A stretch of DNA of 64,000 nt from Hippasteria phrygiana (taxonomy: Eukaryota > Echinodermata > Asteroidea > Valvatida > Goniasteridae): NCBI GenBank assembly GCA_037893225.1, contig JAZGUH010000407.1, forward strand, positions 992,001 through 1,056,000, read 5' to 3'. Below, in pieces: positions 53,316 through 64,000 of the stretch. A program made the translations under genes and the position numbers. Position 1 is the first letter of the stretch. Every line of letters starts with the position of its first letter. The notes beneath the pieces are model-generated. The model did not search any database. It was not told the DNA's origin and was given only the letters and a program-made list of their open reading frames with translations.

Positions 53316-55636
53316 ATGGATAGCTTAGATATGGCGCTACATGTTGCAATTATCGGCGGCTTCTTAGAGTTAACACTTGTGGAGAAAATTCAAACCTCGC
53401 AATGTTTATTTTCTTTCCGGCCACCATCTGCGTGCATATTACCTTTTATTTATTGCTCCATGCCTGTCAAATTCCCTGGGGTATGGACTTGCTTTACTCA
53501 TTCATAATTGCATGAAATATCAACCAAATACAGTAATTTTGACATGTATGGATAGCTTAGATCTGGCGCTACATGTTGCAATTATCGGCGGCTTCTTAGA
53601 TTTAAAACTTGTGGAGAAAATTCAAACCTCGCAATGTTTATTTTCTTTCCGGCCAACATCTGTGTACATGTTACCGTCTATTTATTGCTCCATGCATGTT
53701 AAATTCCCTGGGGTATGGACTTGCTTTACTCATTCATAATTGCATGAAATATCAACCAAATTGAGTAATTTTGACATGTATGGATAGCTTAGATATGGCG
53801 CTATATGTTGCAATTATCGGCGGCTTCTTAGAGTTAACACTTGTGGAGAAAATTCAAACCTCGCAATGTTTATTTTCTTCCCGGCCACCATCCGTGTGCA
53901 GATTACCTTTTATTTATTGCTCCATGCCTGTCAAATTCCCTGGGGTATGGACTTGCTTTACTCATTCATAATTGCATGAAATATCAACCAAATACAGTAA
54001 TGTTGACATGTATAGATAGCTTAGATATGGCGCTACATGTTGCAATTATCGGCGGCTTCTTAGAGTTAACACTTGTGGAGAAAATTCAAACCTCGCAATG
54101 TTTATTTTCTTTCCGGCCACCATCTGCGTGCATATTACCTTTTATTTATTGCTCCATGCCTGTCAAATTCCCTGGGGTATGGACTTGCTTTACTCATTCA
54201 TAATTGCATGAAATATCAACCAAATGCAGCAATTTTGACATGTATGGATAGCTTAGATCTGGCGCTACATGTTGCAATCATCGGCGGCTTCTTAGAGTTC
54301 AAACTTGTGGAGAAAATTCAAACCTCGCAATGTTTATTTTCTTTCCGGCCAACATCTGTGTACATTATTACCGTCTATTTATTGCTCCATGCATGTCAAA
54401 TTCCCTGGGGTATGGACTTGCTTTACTCATTCATAATTGCATGAAATATCAACCAAATTCAGTAATTTTGACATGTATAGATAGCTTAGATCTGGCGCTA
54501 CATGTTGCAATTATCGGCGGCTTCTTAGATTTAAAACTTGTGGAGAAAATTCAAACCTCGCAATGTTTATTTTCTTTCCGGCCAACATCTGTGTACATGT
54601 TACCGTCTATTTATTGCTCCATGCATGTCAAATTCCCTGGGGTATGGACTTGCTTTACTCATTCATAATTGCATGAAATATCAACCAAATTCAGTAATTT
54701 TGACATGTATGGATAGCTTAGATATGGCGCTACATGTTGGAATTATCGGCGGCTTCTTAGAGTTAACACTTGTGGAGAAAATTCAAACCTCGCAATGTTT
54801 ATTTTCTTCCCGGCCACCATCCGTGTGCAGATTACCTTTTATTTATTGCTCCATGCCTGTCAAATTCCCTGGGGTATGGACTTGCTTTACTCATTCATAA
54901 TTGCATGAAATATCAACCAAATACAGTCATTTTGACATGTATGGATAGCTTAGATCTGGCGCTACATGTTGCAATTATCGGCGGCTTCTTAGATTTAAAA
55001 CTTGTGGAGAAAATTCAAACCTCGCAATGTTTATTTTCTTTCCGGCCAACATCTGTGTACATGTTACCGTCTATTTATTGCTCCATGCATGTCAAATTCC
55101 CTGGGGTATGGACTTGCTTTACTCATTCATAATTGCATGAAATATCAACCAAATTCAGTAATTTTGACATGTATGGATAGCTTAGATATGGCGCTACATG
55201 TTGCAATTATCGGCGGCTTCTTAGAGTTAACACTTGTGGAGAAAATTCAAACCTCGCAATGTTTATTTTCTTTCCGGCCACCATCTGCGTGCATATTACC
55301 TTTTATTTATTGCTCCATGCCTGTCAAATTCCCTGGGGTATGGACTTGCTTTACTCATTCATAATTGCATGAAATATCAACCAAATGCAGCAATTTTGAC
55401 ATGTATAGATAGCTTAGATCTGGCGCTACATGTTGCAATTATCGGCGGCTTCTTAGATTTAAAACTTGTGGAGAAAATTCAAACCTCGCAATGTTTATTT
55501 TCTTTCCGGCCAACATCTGTGTACATGTTACCGTCTATTTATTGCTCCATGCATGTCAAATTCCCTGGGGTATGGACTTGCTTTACTCATTCATAATTGC
55601 ATGAAATATCAACCAAATTCAGTAATTTTGACATGT
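53316..55636. repeat. 10-mer higher-order unit (2321 bp), copy 2
   Basis: The order and private marks are the same as in 50995-53315. The match ends at 55636, where the next monomer is H instead of G. On the left, the F before copy 1 (50763) and the F before copy 2 (53084, with GTATAGATAG) differ, so the duplication begins close to the G monomers. This is a recent local duplication. Confidence 0.9.
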
Positions 55637-58600
55637 ATGGATAGCTTAGATATGGCGCTACATGTTGCAATTATCGGCGGCTTCTTAGAGTTAACACTTG
55701 TGGAGAAAATTCAAACCTCGCAATGTTTATTTTCTTCCCGGCCACCATCCGTGTGCAGATTACCTTTTATTTATTGCTCCATGCCTGTCAAATTCCCTGG
55801 GGTATGGACTTGCTTTACTCATTCATAATTGCATGAAATATCAACCAAATACAGTAATTTTGACATGTATGGATAGCTTAGATCTGGCGCTACATGTTGC
55901 AATTATCGGCGGCTTCTTAGATTTAAAACTTGTGGAGAAAATTCAAACCTCGCAATGTTTATTTTCTTTCCGGCCAACATCTGTGTACATGTTACCGTCT
56001 ATTTATTGCTCCATGCATGTCAAATTCCCTGGGGTATGGACTTGCTTTACTCATTCATAATTGCATGAAATATCAACCAAATTCAGTAATTTTGACATGT
56101 ATGGATAGCTTAGATATGGCGCTACATGTTGCAATTATCGGCGGCTTCTTAGAGTTAACACTTGTGGAGAAAATTCAAACCTCGCAATGTTTATTTTCTT
56201 TCCGGCCACCATCTGCGTGCATATTACCTTTTATTTATTGCTCCATGCCTGTCAAATTCCCTGGGGTATGGACTTGCTTTACTCATTCATAATTGCATGA
56301 AATATCAACCAAATACAGTAATTTTGACATGTATGGATAGCTTAGATCTGGCGCTACATGTTGCAATTATCGGCGGCTTCTTAGATTTAAAACTTGTGGA
56401 GAAAATTCAAACCTCGCAATGTTTATTTTCTTTCCGGCCAACATCTGTGTACATGTTACCGTCTATTTATTGCTCCATGCATGTCAAATTCCCTGGGGTA
56501 TGGACTTGCTTTACTCATTCATAATTGCATGAAATATCAACCAAATTCAGTAATTTTGACATGTATGGATAGCTTAGATATGGCGCTACATGTTGCAATT
56601 ATCGGCGGCTTCTTAGAGTTAACACTTGTGGAGAAAATTCAAACCTCGCAATGTTTATTTTCTTTCCGGCCACCATCTGCGTGCATATTACCTTTTATTT
56701 ATTGCTCCATGCCTGTCAAATTCCCTGGGGTATGGACTTGCTTTACTCATTCATAATTGCATGAAATATCAACCAAATGCAGCAATTTTGACATGTATAG
56801 ATAGCTTAGATCTGGCGCTACATGTTGCAATTATCGGCGGCTTCTTAGATTTAAAACTTGTGGAGAAAATTCAAACCTCGCAATGTTTATTTTCTTTCCG
56901 GCCAACATCTGTGTACATGTTACCGTCTATTTATTGCTCCATGCATGTCAAATTCCCTGGGGTATGGACTTGCTTTACTCATTCATAATTGCATGAAATA
57001 TTAACCAAATTCAGTAATTTTGACATGTATGGATAGCTTAGATATGGCGCTACATGTTGCAATTATCGGCGGCTTCTTAGAGTTAACACTTGTGGAGAAA
57101 ATTCAAACCTCGCAATGTTTATTTTCTTCCCGGCCACCATCCGTGTGCAGATTACCTTTTATTTATTGCTCCATGCCTGTCAAATTCCCTGGGGTATGGA
57201 CTTGCTTTACTCATTCATAATTGCATGAAATATCAACCAAATACAGTAATTTTGACATGTATGGATAGCTTAGATCTGGCGCTACATGTTGCAATTATCG
57301 GCGGCTTCTTAGATTTAAAACTTGTGGAGAAAATTCAAACCTCGCAATGTTTATTTTCTTTCCGGCCAACATCTGTGTACATGTTACCGTCTATTTATTG
57401 CTCCATGCATGTCAAATTCCCTGGGGTATGGACTTGCTTTACTCATTCATAATTGCATGAAATATCAACCAAATACAGTCATTTTGACATGTATGGATAG
57501 CTTAGATCTGGCGCTACATGTTGCAATTATCGGCGGCTTCTTAGATTTAAAACTTGTGGAGAAAATTCAAACCTCGCAATGTTTATTTTCTTTCCGGCCA
57601 ACATCTGTGTACATGTTACCGTCTATTTATTGCTCCATGCATGTCAAATTCCCTGGGGTATGGACTTGCTTTACTCATTCATAATTGCATGAAATATCAA
57701 CCAAATTCAGTAATTTTGACATGTATGGATAGCTTAGATATGGCGCTACATGTTGCAATTATCGGCGGCTTCTTAGAGTTAACACTTGTGGAGAAAATTC
57801 AAACCTCGCAATGTTTATTTTCTTTCCGGCCACCATCTGCGTGCATATTACCTTTTATTTATTGCTCCATGCCTGTCAAATTCCCTGGGGTATGGACTTG
57901 CTTTACTCATTCATAATTGCATGAAATATCAACCAAATGCAGCAATTTTGACATGTATAGATAGCTTAGATCTGGCGCTACATGTTGCAATTATCGGCGG
58001 CTTCTTAGATTTAAAACTTGTGGAGAAAATTCAAACCTCGCAATGTTTATTTTCTTTCCGGCCAACATCTGTGTACATGTTACCGTCTATTTATTGCTCC
58101 ATGCATGTCAAATTCCCTGGGGTATGGACTTGCTTTACTCATTCATAATTGCATGAAATATCAACCAAATTCAGTAATTTTGACATGTATGGATAGCTTA
58201 GATATGGCGCTACATGTTGCAATTATCGGCGGCTTCTTAGAGTTAACACTTGTGGAGAAAATTCAAACCTCGCAATGTTTATTTTCTTTCCGGCCACCAT
58301 CTGCGTGCATATTACCTTTTATTTATTGCTCCATGCCTGTCAAATTCCCTGGGGTATGGACTTGCTTTACTCATTCATAATTGCATGAAATATCAACCAA
58401 ATACAGTAATTTTGACATGTATGGATAGCTTAGATCTGGCGCTACATGTTGCAATTATCGGCGGCTTCTTAGATTTAAAACTTGTGGAGAAAATTCAAAC
58501 CTCGCAATGTTTATTTTCTTTCCGGCCAACATCTGTGTACATGTTACCGTCTATTTATTGCTCCATGCATGTTAAATTCCCTGGGGTATGGACTTGCTTT

Positions 58601-60972
58601 ACTCATTCATAATTGCATGAAATATCAACCAAATTCAGTAATTTTGACATGTATGGATAGCTTAGATCTGGCGCTACATGTTGCAATCATCGGCGGCTTC
58701 TTAGAGTTCAAACTTGTGGAGAAAATTCAAACCTCGCAATGTTTATTTTCTTTCCGGCCAACATCTGTGTACATATTACCGTCTATTTATTGCTCCATAC
58801 ATGTCAAATTCCCTGGGGTATGGACTTGCTTTACTCATTCATAATTGCATGAAATATCAACCAAATTCAGTAATTTTGACATGTATAGATAGCTTAGATC
58901 TGGCGCTACATGTTGCAATTATCGGCGGCTTCTTAGATTTAAAACTTGTGGAGAAAATTCAAACCTCGCAATGTTTATTTTCTTTCCGGCCAACATCTGT
59001 GTACATGTTACCGTCTATTTATTGCTCCATGCATGTCAAATTCCCTGGGGTATGGACTTGCTTTACTCATTCATAATTGCATGAAATATCAACCAAATTC
59101 AGTAATTGTGACATGTATGGATAGCTTAGATATGGCGCTACATGTTGCAATTATCGGCGGCTTCTTAGAGTTAACACTTGTGGAGAAAATTCAAACCTCG
59201 CAATGTTTATTTTCTTCCCGGCCACCATCCGTGTGCAGATTACCTTTTATTTATTGCTCCATGCCTGTCAAATTCCCTGGGGTATGGACTTGCTTTACTC
59301 ATTCATAATTGCATGAAATATCAACCAAATACAGTAATTTTGACATGTATGGATAGCTTAGATCTGGCGCTACATGTTGCAATTATCGGCGGCTTCTTAG
59401 ATTTAAAACTTGTGGAGAAAATTCAAACCTCGCAATGTTTATTTTCTTTCCGGCCAACATCTGTGTACATGTTACCGTCTATTTATTGCTCCATGCATGT
59501 CAAATTCCCTGGGGTATGGACTTGCTTTACTCATTCATAATTGCATGAAATATCAACCAAATTCAGTAATTTTGACATGTATGGATAGCTTAGATATGGC
59601 GCTACATGTTGCAATTATCGGCGGCTTCTTAGAGTTAACACTTGTGGAGAAAATTCAAACCTCGCAATGTTTATTTTCTTTCCGGCCACCATCTGCGTGC
59701 ATATTACCTTTTATTTATTGCTCCATGCCTGTCAAATTCCCTGGGGTATGGACTTGCTTTACTCATTCATAATTGCATGAAATATCAACCAAATACAGTA
59801 ATTTTGACATGTATGGATAGCTTAGATCTGGCGCTACATGTTGCAATTATCGGCGGCTTCTTAGATTTAAAACTTGTGGAGAAAATTCAAACCTCGCAAT
59901 GTTTATTTTCTTTCCGGCCAACATCTGTGTACATGTTACCGTCTATTTATTGCTCCATGCATGTTAAATTCCCTGGGGTATGGACTTGCTTTACTCATTC
60001 ATAATTGCATGAAATATCAACCAAATTCAGTAATTTTGACATGTATGGATAGCTTAGATATGGCGCTATATGTTGCAATTATCGGCGGCTTCTTAGAGTT
60101 AACACTTGTGGAGAAAATTCAAACCTCGCAATGTTTATTTTCTTTCCGGCCACCATCTGCGTGCATATTACCTTTTATTTATTGCTCCATGCCTGTCAAA
60201 TTCCCTGGGGTATGGACTTGCTTTACTCATTCATAATTGCATGAAATATCAACCAAATTCAGTAATTTTGACATGTATAGATAGCTTAGATCTGGCGCTA
60301 CATGTTGCAATTATCGGCGGCTTCTTAGATTTAAAACTTGTGGAGAAAATTCAAACCTCGCAATGTTTATTTTCTTTCCGGCCAACATCTGTGTACATGT
60401 TACCGTCTATTTATTGCTCCATGCATGTCAAATTCCCTGGGGTATGGACTTGCTTTACTCATTCATAATTGCATGAAATATCAACCAAATTCAGTAATTT
60501 TGACATGTATGGATAGCTTAGATATGGCGCTACATGTTGCAATTATCGGCGGCTTCTTAGAGTTAACACTTGTGGAGAAAATTCAAACCTCGCAATGTTT
60601 ATTTTCTTCCCGGCCACCATCCGTGTGCAGATTACCTTTTATTTATTGCTCCATGCCTGTCAAATTCCCTGGGGTATGGACTTGCTTTACTCATTCATAA
60701 TTGCATGAAATATCAACCAAATACAGTAATTTTGACATGTATGGATAGCTTAGATCTGGCGCTACATGTTGCAATTATCGGCGGCTTCTTAGATTTAAAA
60801 CTTGTGGAGAAAATTCAAACCTCGCAATGTTTATTTTCTTTCCGGCCAACATCTGTGTACATGTTACCGTCTATTTATTGCTCCATGCATGTCAAATTCC
60901 CTGGGGTATGGACTTGCTTTACTCATTCATAATTGCATGAAATATCAACCAAATTCAGTAATTTTGACATGT
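55637..60972. repeat. Irregular dimeric stretch (23 monomers, F with G or H)
   Basis: The order is H-F-G-F-G-F-H-F-F-G-F-G-F-J-F-H-F-G-F-G-F-H-F, all 232 bp. A weak 15-mer period (3480 bp) is visible: H-F-G-F-G-F-H-F occurs at 55637 and again at 59117. The two differ in several private bases, such as CATGTTAAATT and GCTATATGTT in the second. One F-F pair breaks the dimer at 57261-57724. TATTAACC at 57001 is a private change. Confidence 0.83.
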
Positions 60973-62829
60973 ATGGATAGCTTAGATATGGCGCTACATG
61001 TTGCAATTATCGGCGGCTTCTTAGAGTTAACACTTGTGGAGAAAATTCAAACCTCGCAATGTTTATTTTCTTTCCGGCCACCATCTGCGTGCATATTACC
61101 TTTTATTTATTGCTCCATGCCTGTCAAATTCCCTGGGGTATGGACTTGCTTTACTCATTCATAATTGCATGAAATATCAACCAAATACAGTAATTTTGAC
61201 ATGTATGGATAGCTTAGATCTGGCGCTACATGTTGCAATTATCGGCGGCTTCTTAGATTTAAAACTTGTGGAGAAAATTCAAACATCGCAATGTTTATTT
61301 TCTTTCCGGCCAACATCTGTGTACATGTTACCGTCTATTTATTGCTCCATGCATGTTAAATTCCCTGGGGTATGGACTTGCTTTACTCATTCATAATTGC
61401 ATGAAATATCAACCAAATTCAGTAATTTTGACATGTATGGATAGCTTAGATATGGCGCTATATGTTGCAATTATCGGCGGCTTCTTAGAGTTAACACTTG
61501 TGGAGAAAATTCAAACCTCGCAATGTTTATTTTCTTCCCGGCCACCATCCGTGTGCAGATTACCTTTTATTTATTGCTCCATGCATGTCAAATTCCCTGG
61601 GGTATGGACTTGCTTTACTCATTCATAATTGCATGAAATATCAACCAAATACAGTAATTTTGACATGTATGGATAGCTTAGATCTGGCGCTACATGTTGC
61701 AATTATCGGCGGCTTCTTAGATTTAAAACTTGTGGAGAAAATTCAAACCTCGCAATGTTTATTTTCTTTCCGGCCAACATCTGTGTACATGTTACCGTCT
61801 ATTTATTGCTCCATGCATGTTAAATTCCCTGGGGTATGGACTTGCTTTACTCATTCATAATTGCATGAAATATCAACCAAATTCAGTAATTTTGACATGT
61901 ATGGATAGCTTAGATATGGCGCTATATGTTGCAATTATCGGCGGCTTCTTAGAGTTAACACTTGTGGAGAAAATTCAAACCTCGCAATGTTTATTTTCTT
62001 CCCGGCCACCATCCGTGTGCAGATTACCTTTTATTTATTGCTCCATGCCTGTCAAATTCCCTGGGGTATGGACTTGCTTTACTCATTCATAATTGCATGA
62101 AATATCAACCAAATACAGTAATTTTGACATGTATAGATAGCTTAGATATGGCGCTACATGTTGCAATTATCGGCGGCTTCTTAGAGTTAACACTTGTGGA
62201 GAAAATTCAAACCTCGCAATGTTTATTTTCTTTCCGGCCACCATCTGCGTGCATATTACCTTTTATTTATTGCTCCATGCCTGTCAAATTCCCTGGGGTA
62301 TGGACTTGCTTTACTCATTCATAATTGCATGAAATATCAACCAAATGCAGCAATTTTGACATGTATGGATAGCTTAGATCTGGCGCTACATGTTGCAATC
62401 ATCGGCGGCTTCTTAGAGTTCAAACTTGTGGAGAAAATTCAAACCTCGCAATGTTTATTTTCTTTCCGGCCAACATCTGTGTACATTATTACCGTCTATT
62501 TATTGCTCCATGCATGTCAAATTCCCTGGGGTATGGACTTGCTTTACTCATTCATAATTGCATGAAATATCAACCAAATTCAGTAATTTTGACATGTATA
62601 GATAGCTTAGATCTGGCGCTACATGTTGCAATTATCGGCGGCTTCTTAGATTTAAAACTTGTGGAGAAAATTCAAACCTCGCAATGTTTATTTTCTTTCC
62701 GGCCAACATCTGTGTACATGTTACCGTCTATTTATTGCTCCATGCATGTCAAATTCCCTGGGGTATGGACTTGCTTTACTCATTCATAATTGCATGAAAT
62801 ATCAACCAAATTCAGTAATTTTGACATGT
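60973..62829. repeat. 8-mer higher-order unit (1857 bp), copy 1
   Basis: The order is G-F-H-F-H-G-J-F, with one 233-bp J giving 1857 bp. Private marks shared with copy 2 are AAACATCGC at 61285 and 63142 and the CCATGCATGTC tail in the first H. It shares the J insertion with the 10-mer, so the H-G-J-F core is common to both HOR types. Confidence 0.88.
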
Positions 62830-64000
62830 ATGGATAGCTTAGATATGGCGCTACATGTTGCAATTATCGGCGGCTTCTTAGAGTTAACACTTGTGGAGAA
62901 AATTCAAACCTCGCAATGTTTATTTTCTTTCCGGCCACCATCTGCGTGCATATTACCTTTTATTTATTGCTCCATGCCTGTCAAATTCCCTGGGGTATGG
63001 ACTTGCTTTACTCATTCATAATTGCATGAAATATCAACCAAATACAGTAATTTTGACATGTATGGATAGCTTAGATCTGGCGCTACATGTTGCAATTATC
63101 GGCGGCTTCTTAGATTTAAAACTTGTGGAGAAAATTCAAACATCGCAATGTTTATTTTCTTTCCGGCCAACATCTGTGTACATGTTACCGTCTATTTATT
63201 GCTCCATGCATGTTAAATTCCCTGGGGTATGGACTTGCTTTACTCATTCATAATTGCATGAAATATCAACCAAATTCAGTAATTTTGACATGTATGGATA
63301 GCTTAGATATGGCGCTATATGTTGCAATTATCGGCGGCTTCTTAGAGTTAACACTTGTGGAGAAAATTCAAACCTCGCAATGTTTATTTTCTTCCCGGCC
63401 ACCATCCGTGTGCAGATTACCTTTTATTTATTGCTCCATGCATGTCAAATTCCCTGGGGTATGGACTTGCTTTACTCATTCATAATTGCATGAAATATCA
63501 ACCAAATACAGTAATTTTGACATGTATGGATAGCTTAGATCTGGCGCTACATGTTGCAATTATCGGCGGCTTCTTAGATTTAAAACTTGTGGAGAAAATT
63601 CAAACCTCGCAATGTTTATTTTCTTTCCGGCCAACATCTGTGTACATGTTACCGTCTATTTATTGCTCCATGCATGTTAAATTCCCTGGGGTATGGACTT
63701 GCTTTACTCATTCATAATTGCATGAAATATCAACCAAATTCAGTAATTTTGACATGTATGGATAGCTTAGATATGGCGCTATATGTTGCAATTATCGGCG
63801 GCTTCTTAGAGTTAACACTTGTGGAGAAAATTCAAACCTCGCAATGTTTATTTTCTTCCCGGCCACCATCCGTGTGCAGATTACCTTTTATTTATTGCTC
63901 CATGCCTGTCAAATTCCCTGGGGTATGGACTTGCTTTACTCATTCATAATTGCATGAAATATCAACCAAATACAGTAATTTTGACATGTATAGATAGCTT
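62830..64000. repeat. 8-mer higher-order unit, copy 2, cut by window end
   Basis: Five complete monomers G-F-H-F-H follow the same order as copy 1. The last bases show GTATAGATAG at 63988, matching 62131 at +1857, where copy 1 enters its second G. The copy therefore very probably continues as G-J-F beyond the window. Confidence 0.85.

Larger units (their letters stand above)
1..64000. repeat. Satellite DNA array, about 232-bp monomer, 276 complete copies
   Basis: A unit of about 232 bp repeats head-to-tail without interruption and always in the same orientation. The landmark ATGGATAGC (GTATAGATAG in some copies) recurs every 231, 232 or 233 bp from position 4 to 63990. The landmark TTGTGGAGAAAATTC lies 61 bp further on in each copy. 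The coordinates balance exactly: from 4 to 50531 there are 218 steps and 49 one-base deletions, and from 50763 to 63758 there are 56 steps and 3 one-base insertions. Monomers differ at roughly 30 recurrent sites, while positions 62-100 and 172-205 are almost invariant. There is no unique sequence, transposon, simple repeat or inversion. Known biology: arrays like this are typical of eukaryotic heterochromatin and are often centromeric or pericentromeric. The family and host are not recognised, and a centromere role is only a possibility. Confidence 0.98.
50763..64000. repeat. Domain 2: satellite subfamily with classes F, G, H, J (mostly dimeric)
   Basis: This part holds 57 complete monomers: 26 F, 15 G, 12 H and 4 J or J-like. 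Marks absent from domain 1 are GATTTAAAAC in F, TAGATATGGC in G and H (which destroys the BglII site), TCTGCGTGC in G, ATCCGTGTGC in H, and GAGTTCAAAC in J. F alternates with G or H in most of the domain, giving a 464-bp dimer period. No 231-bp monomer occurs here. Three 233-bp monomers do. The array is cut by the window end at position 64000. Confidence 0.93.

Noticed and set aside
4..63949. Hundreds of open frames of 63-123 codons on the forward strand as protein genes
   Set aside because: They are the same repeat read in successive frames. The unit length of 232 is not a multiple of three, many begin at TTG, neighbouring frames overlap out of phase, variation is mostly amino-acid-changing, and no known family or promoter is visible.
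1..64000. Human-type alpha satellite or another named centromere satellite
   Set aside because: The unit is about 232 bp, not 171 bp, and no similarity to alpha satellite is apparent. No other named family is recognised.
1..64000. CENP-B box
   Set aside because: The core TTCG with the downstream CGGG was looked for on both strands of the monomer and is absent.
1..64000. CRISPR array
   Set aside because: The repeats are directly adjacent and 232 bp long, with no short repeat plus unique spacers and no cas genes.
1..64000. Ribosomal RNA, tRNA or snRNA gene cluster
   Set aside because: No rRNA-like blocks, tRNA cloverleaf boxes or spaced transcription signals were recognised in the monomer.
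1..64000. Transposon or retroelement insertion inside the array
   Set aside because: Monomer spacing never departs from 231-233 bp, so there is no room for any insertion.
1..64000. Octamer motif (ATTTGCAT) at AATTGCATG in each monomer
   Set aside because: It differs from the motif by one base and has no supporting promoter context. A chance near match is likely in an AT-rich unit.
1..64000. AATAAA on the reverse strand in each monomer as a polyadenylation signal
   Set aside because: It is the complement of the conserved TTTATT in the monomer and occurs without any reverse-strand reading frame or gene structure.

Overview
The whole 64,000-base window is one uninterrupted satellite DNA array. 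A unit of about 232 bp is repeated head-to-tail in a single orientation. I count 276 complete monomers from position 4 to 63989, with partial monomers at both ends, so the array continues beyond the window on both sides. Of these, 224 monomers are 232 bp, 49 are 231 bp (a one-base deletion) and 3 are 233 bp (a one-base insertion). One hand-counted monomer (236-467) is about 38% GC. I see no gene, RNA gene, transposon, strand switch or unique DNA anywhere. Such an array points to a eukaryotic chromosome, probably heterochromatin such as a pericentromere, centromere, subtelomere or knob. I do not recognise the family and cannot name the organism.

Monomer position 1 is taken as the A of ATGGATAGC. 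Monomers fall into recurring classes defined by linked bases. Classes A, B, C, D, E, L and P (P is the 231-bp form) occupy positions 1-50762 (domain 1). Classes F, G, H and J (J includes the 233-bp form) occupy 50763-64000 (domain 2). The change between the two sets is abrupt, near 50.66-50.75 kb.

Domain 1 is a mosaic of multi-monomer higher-order repeats (HORs). From left to right these are: a 3709-bp 16-mer with a partial second copy; D-led 8-mers of 1853/1854 bp; a 926-bp tetramer (B-P-A-P) repeated about 4.5 times at 9.0-13.2 kb; a 20-mer (4635 bp) duplicated at 18.3-27.1 kb; and a 17-mer (3941 bp) HOR filling 31.3-50.5 kb, with two full copies and four internally deleted or rearranged copies. 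Private single-base variants recur at exactly the HOR spacing, which independently supports these units.

Domain 2 is largely a dimer (F alternating with G or H, 464 bp). It is overprinted by a duplicated 2321-bp 10-mer (51.0-55.6 kb) and a 1857-bp 8-mer (61.0 kb to the window end).

The forward strand carries a 120-codon open frame in most monomers. Frame shift between monomers, mostly amino-acid-changing variation and lack of any recognised family make it a by-product of the repeat, not a gene. The interest here is in array evolution: linked indels, hybrid monomers, nested HORs and a sharp domain boundary. I see no encoded biological system.
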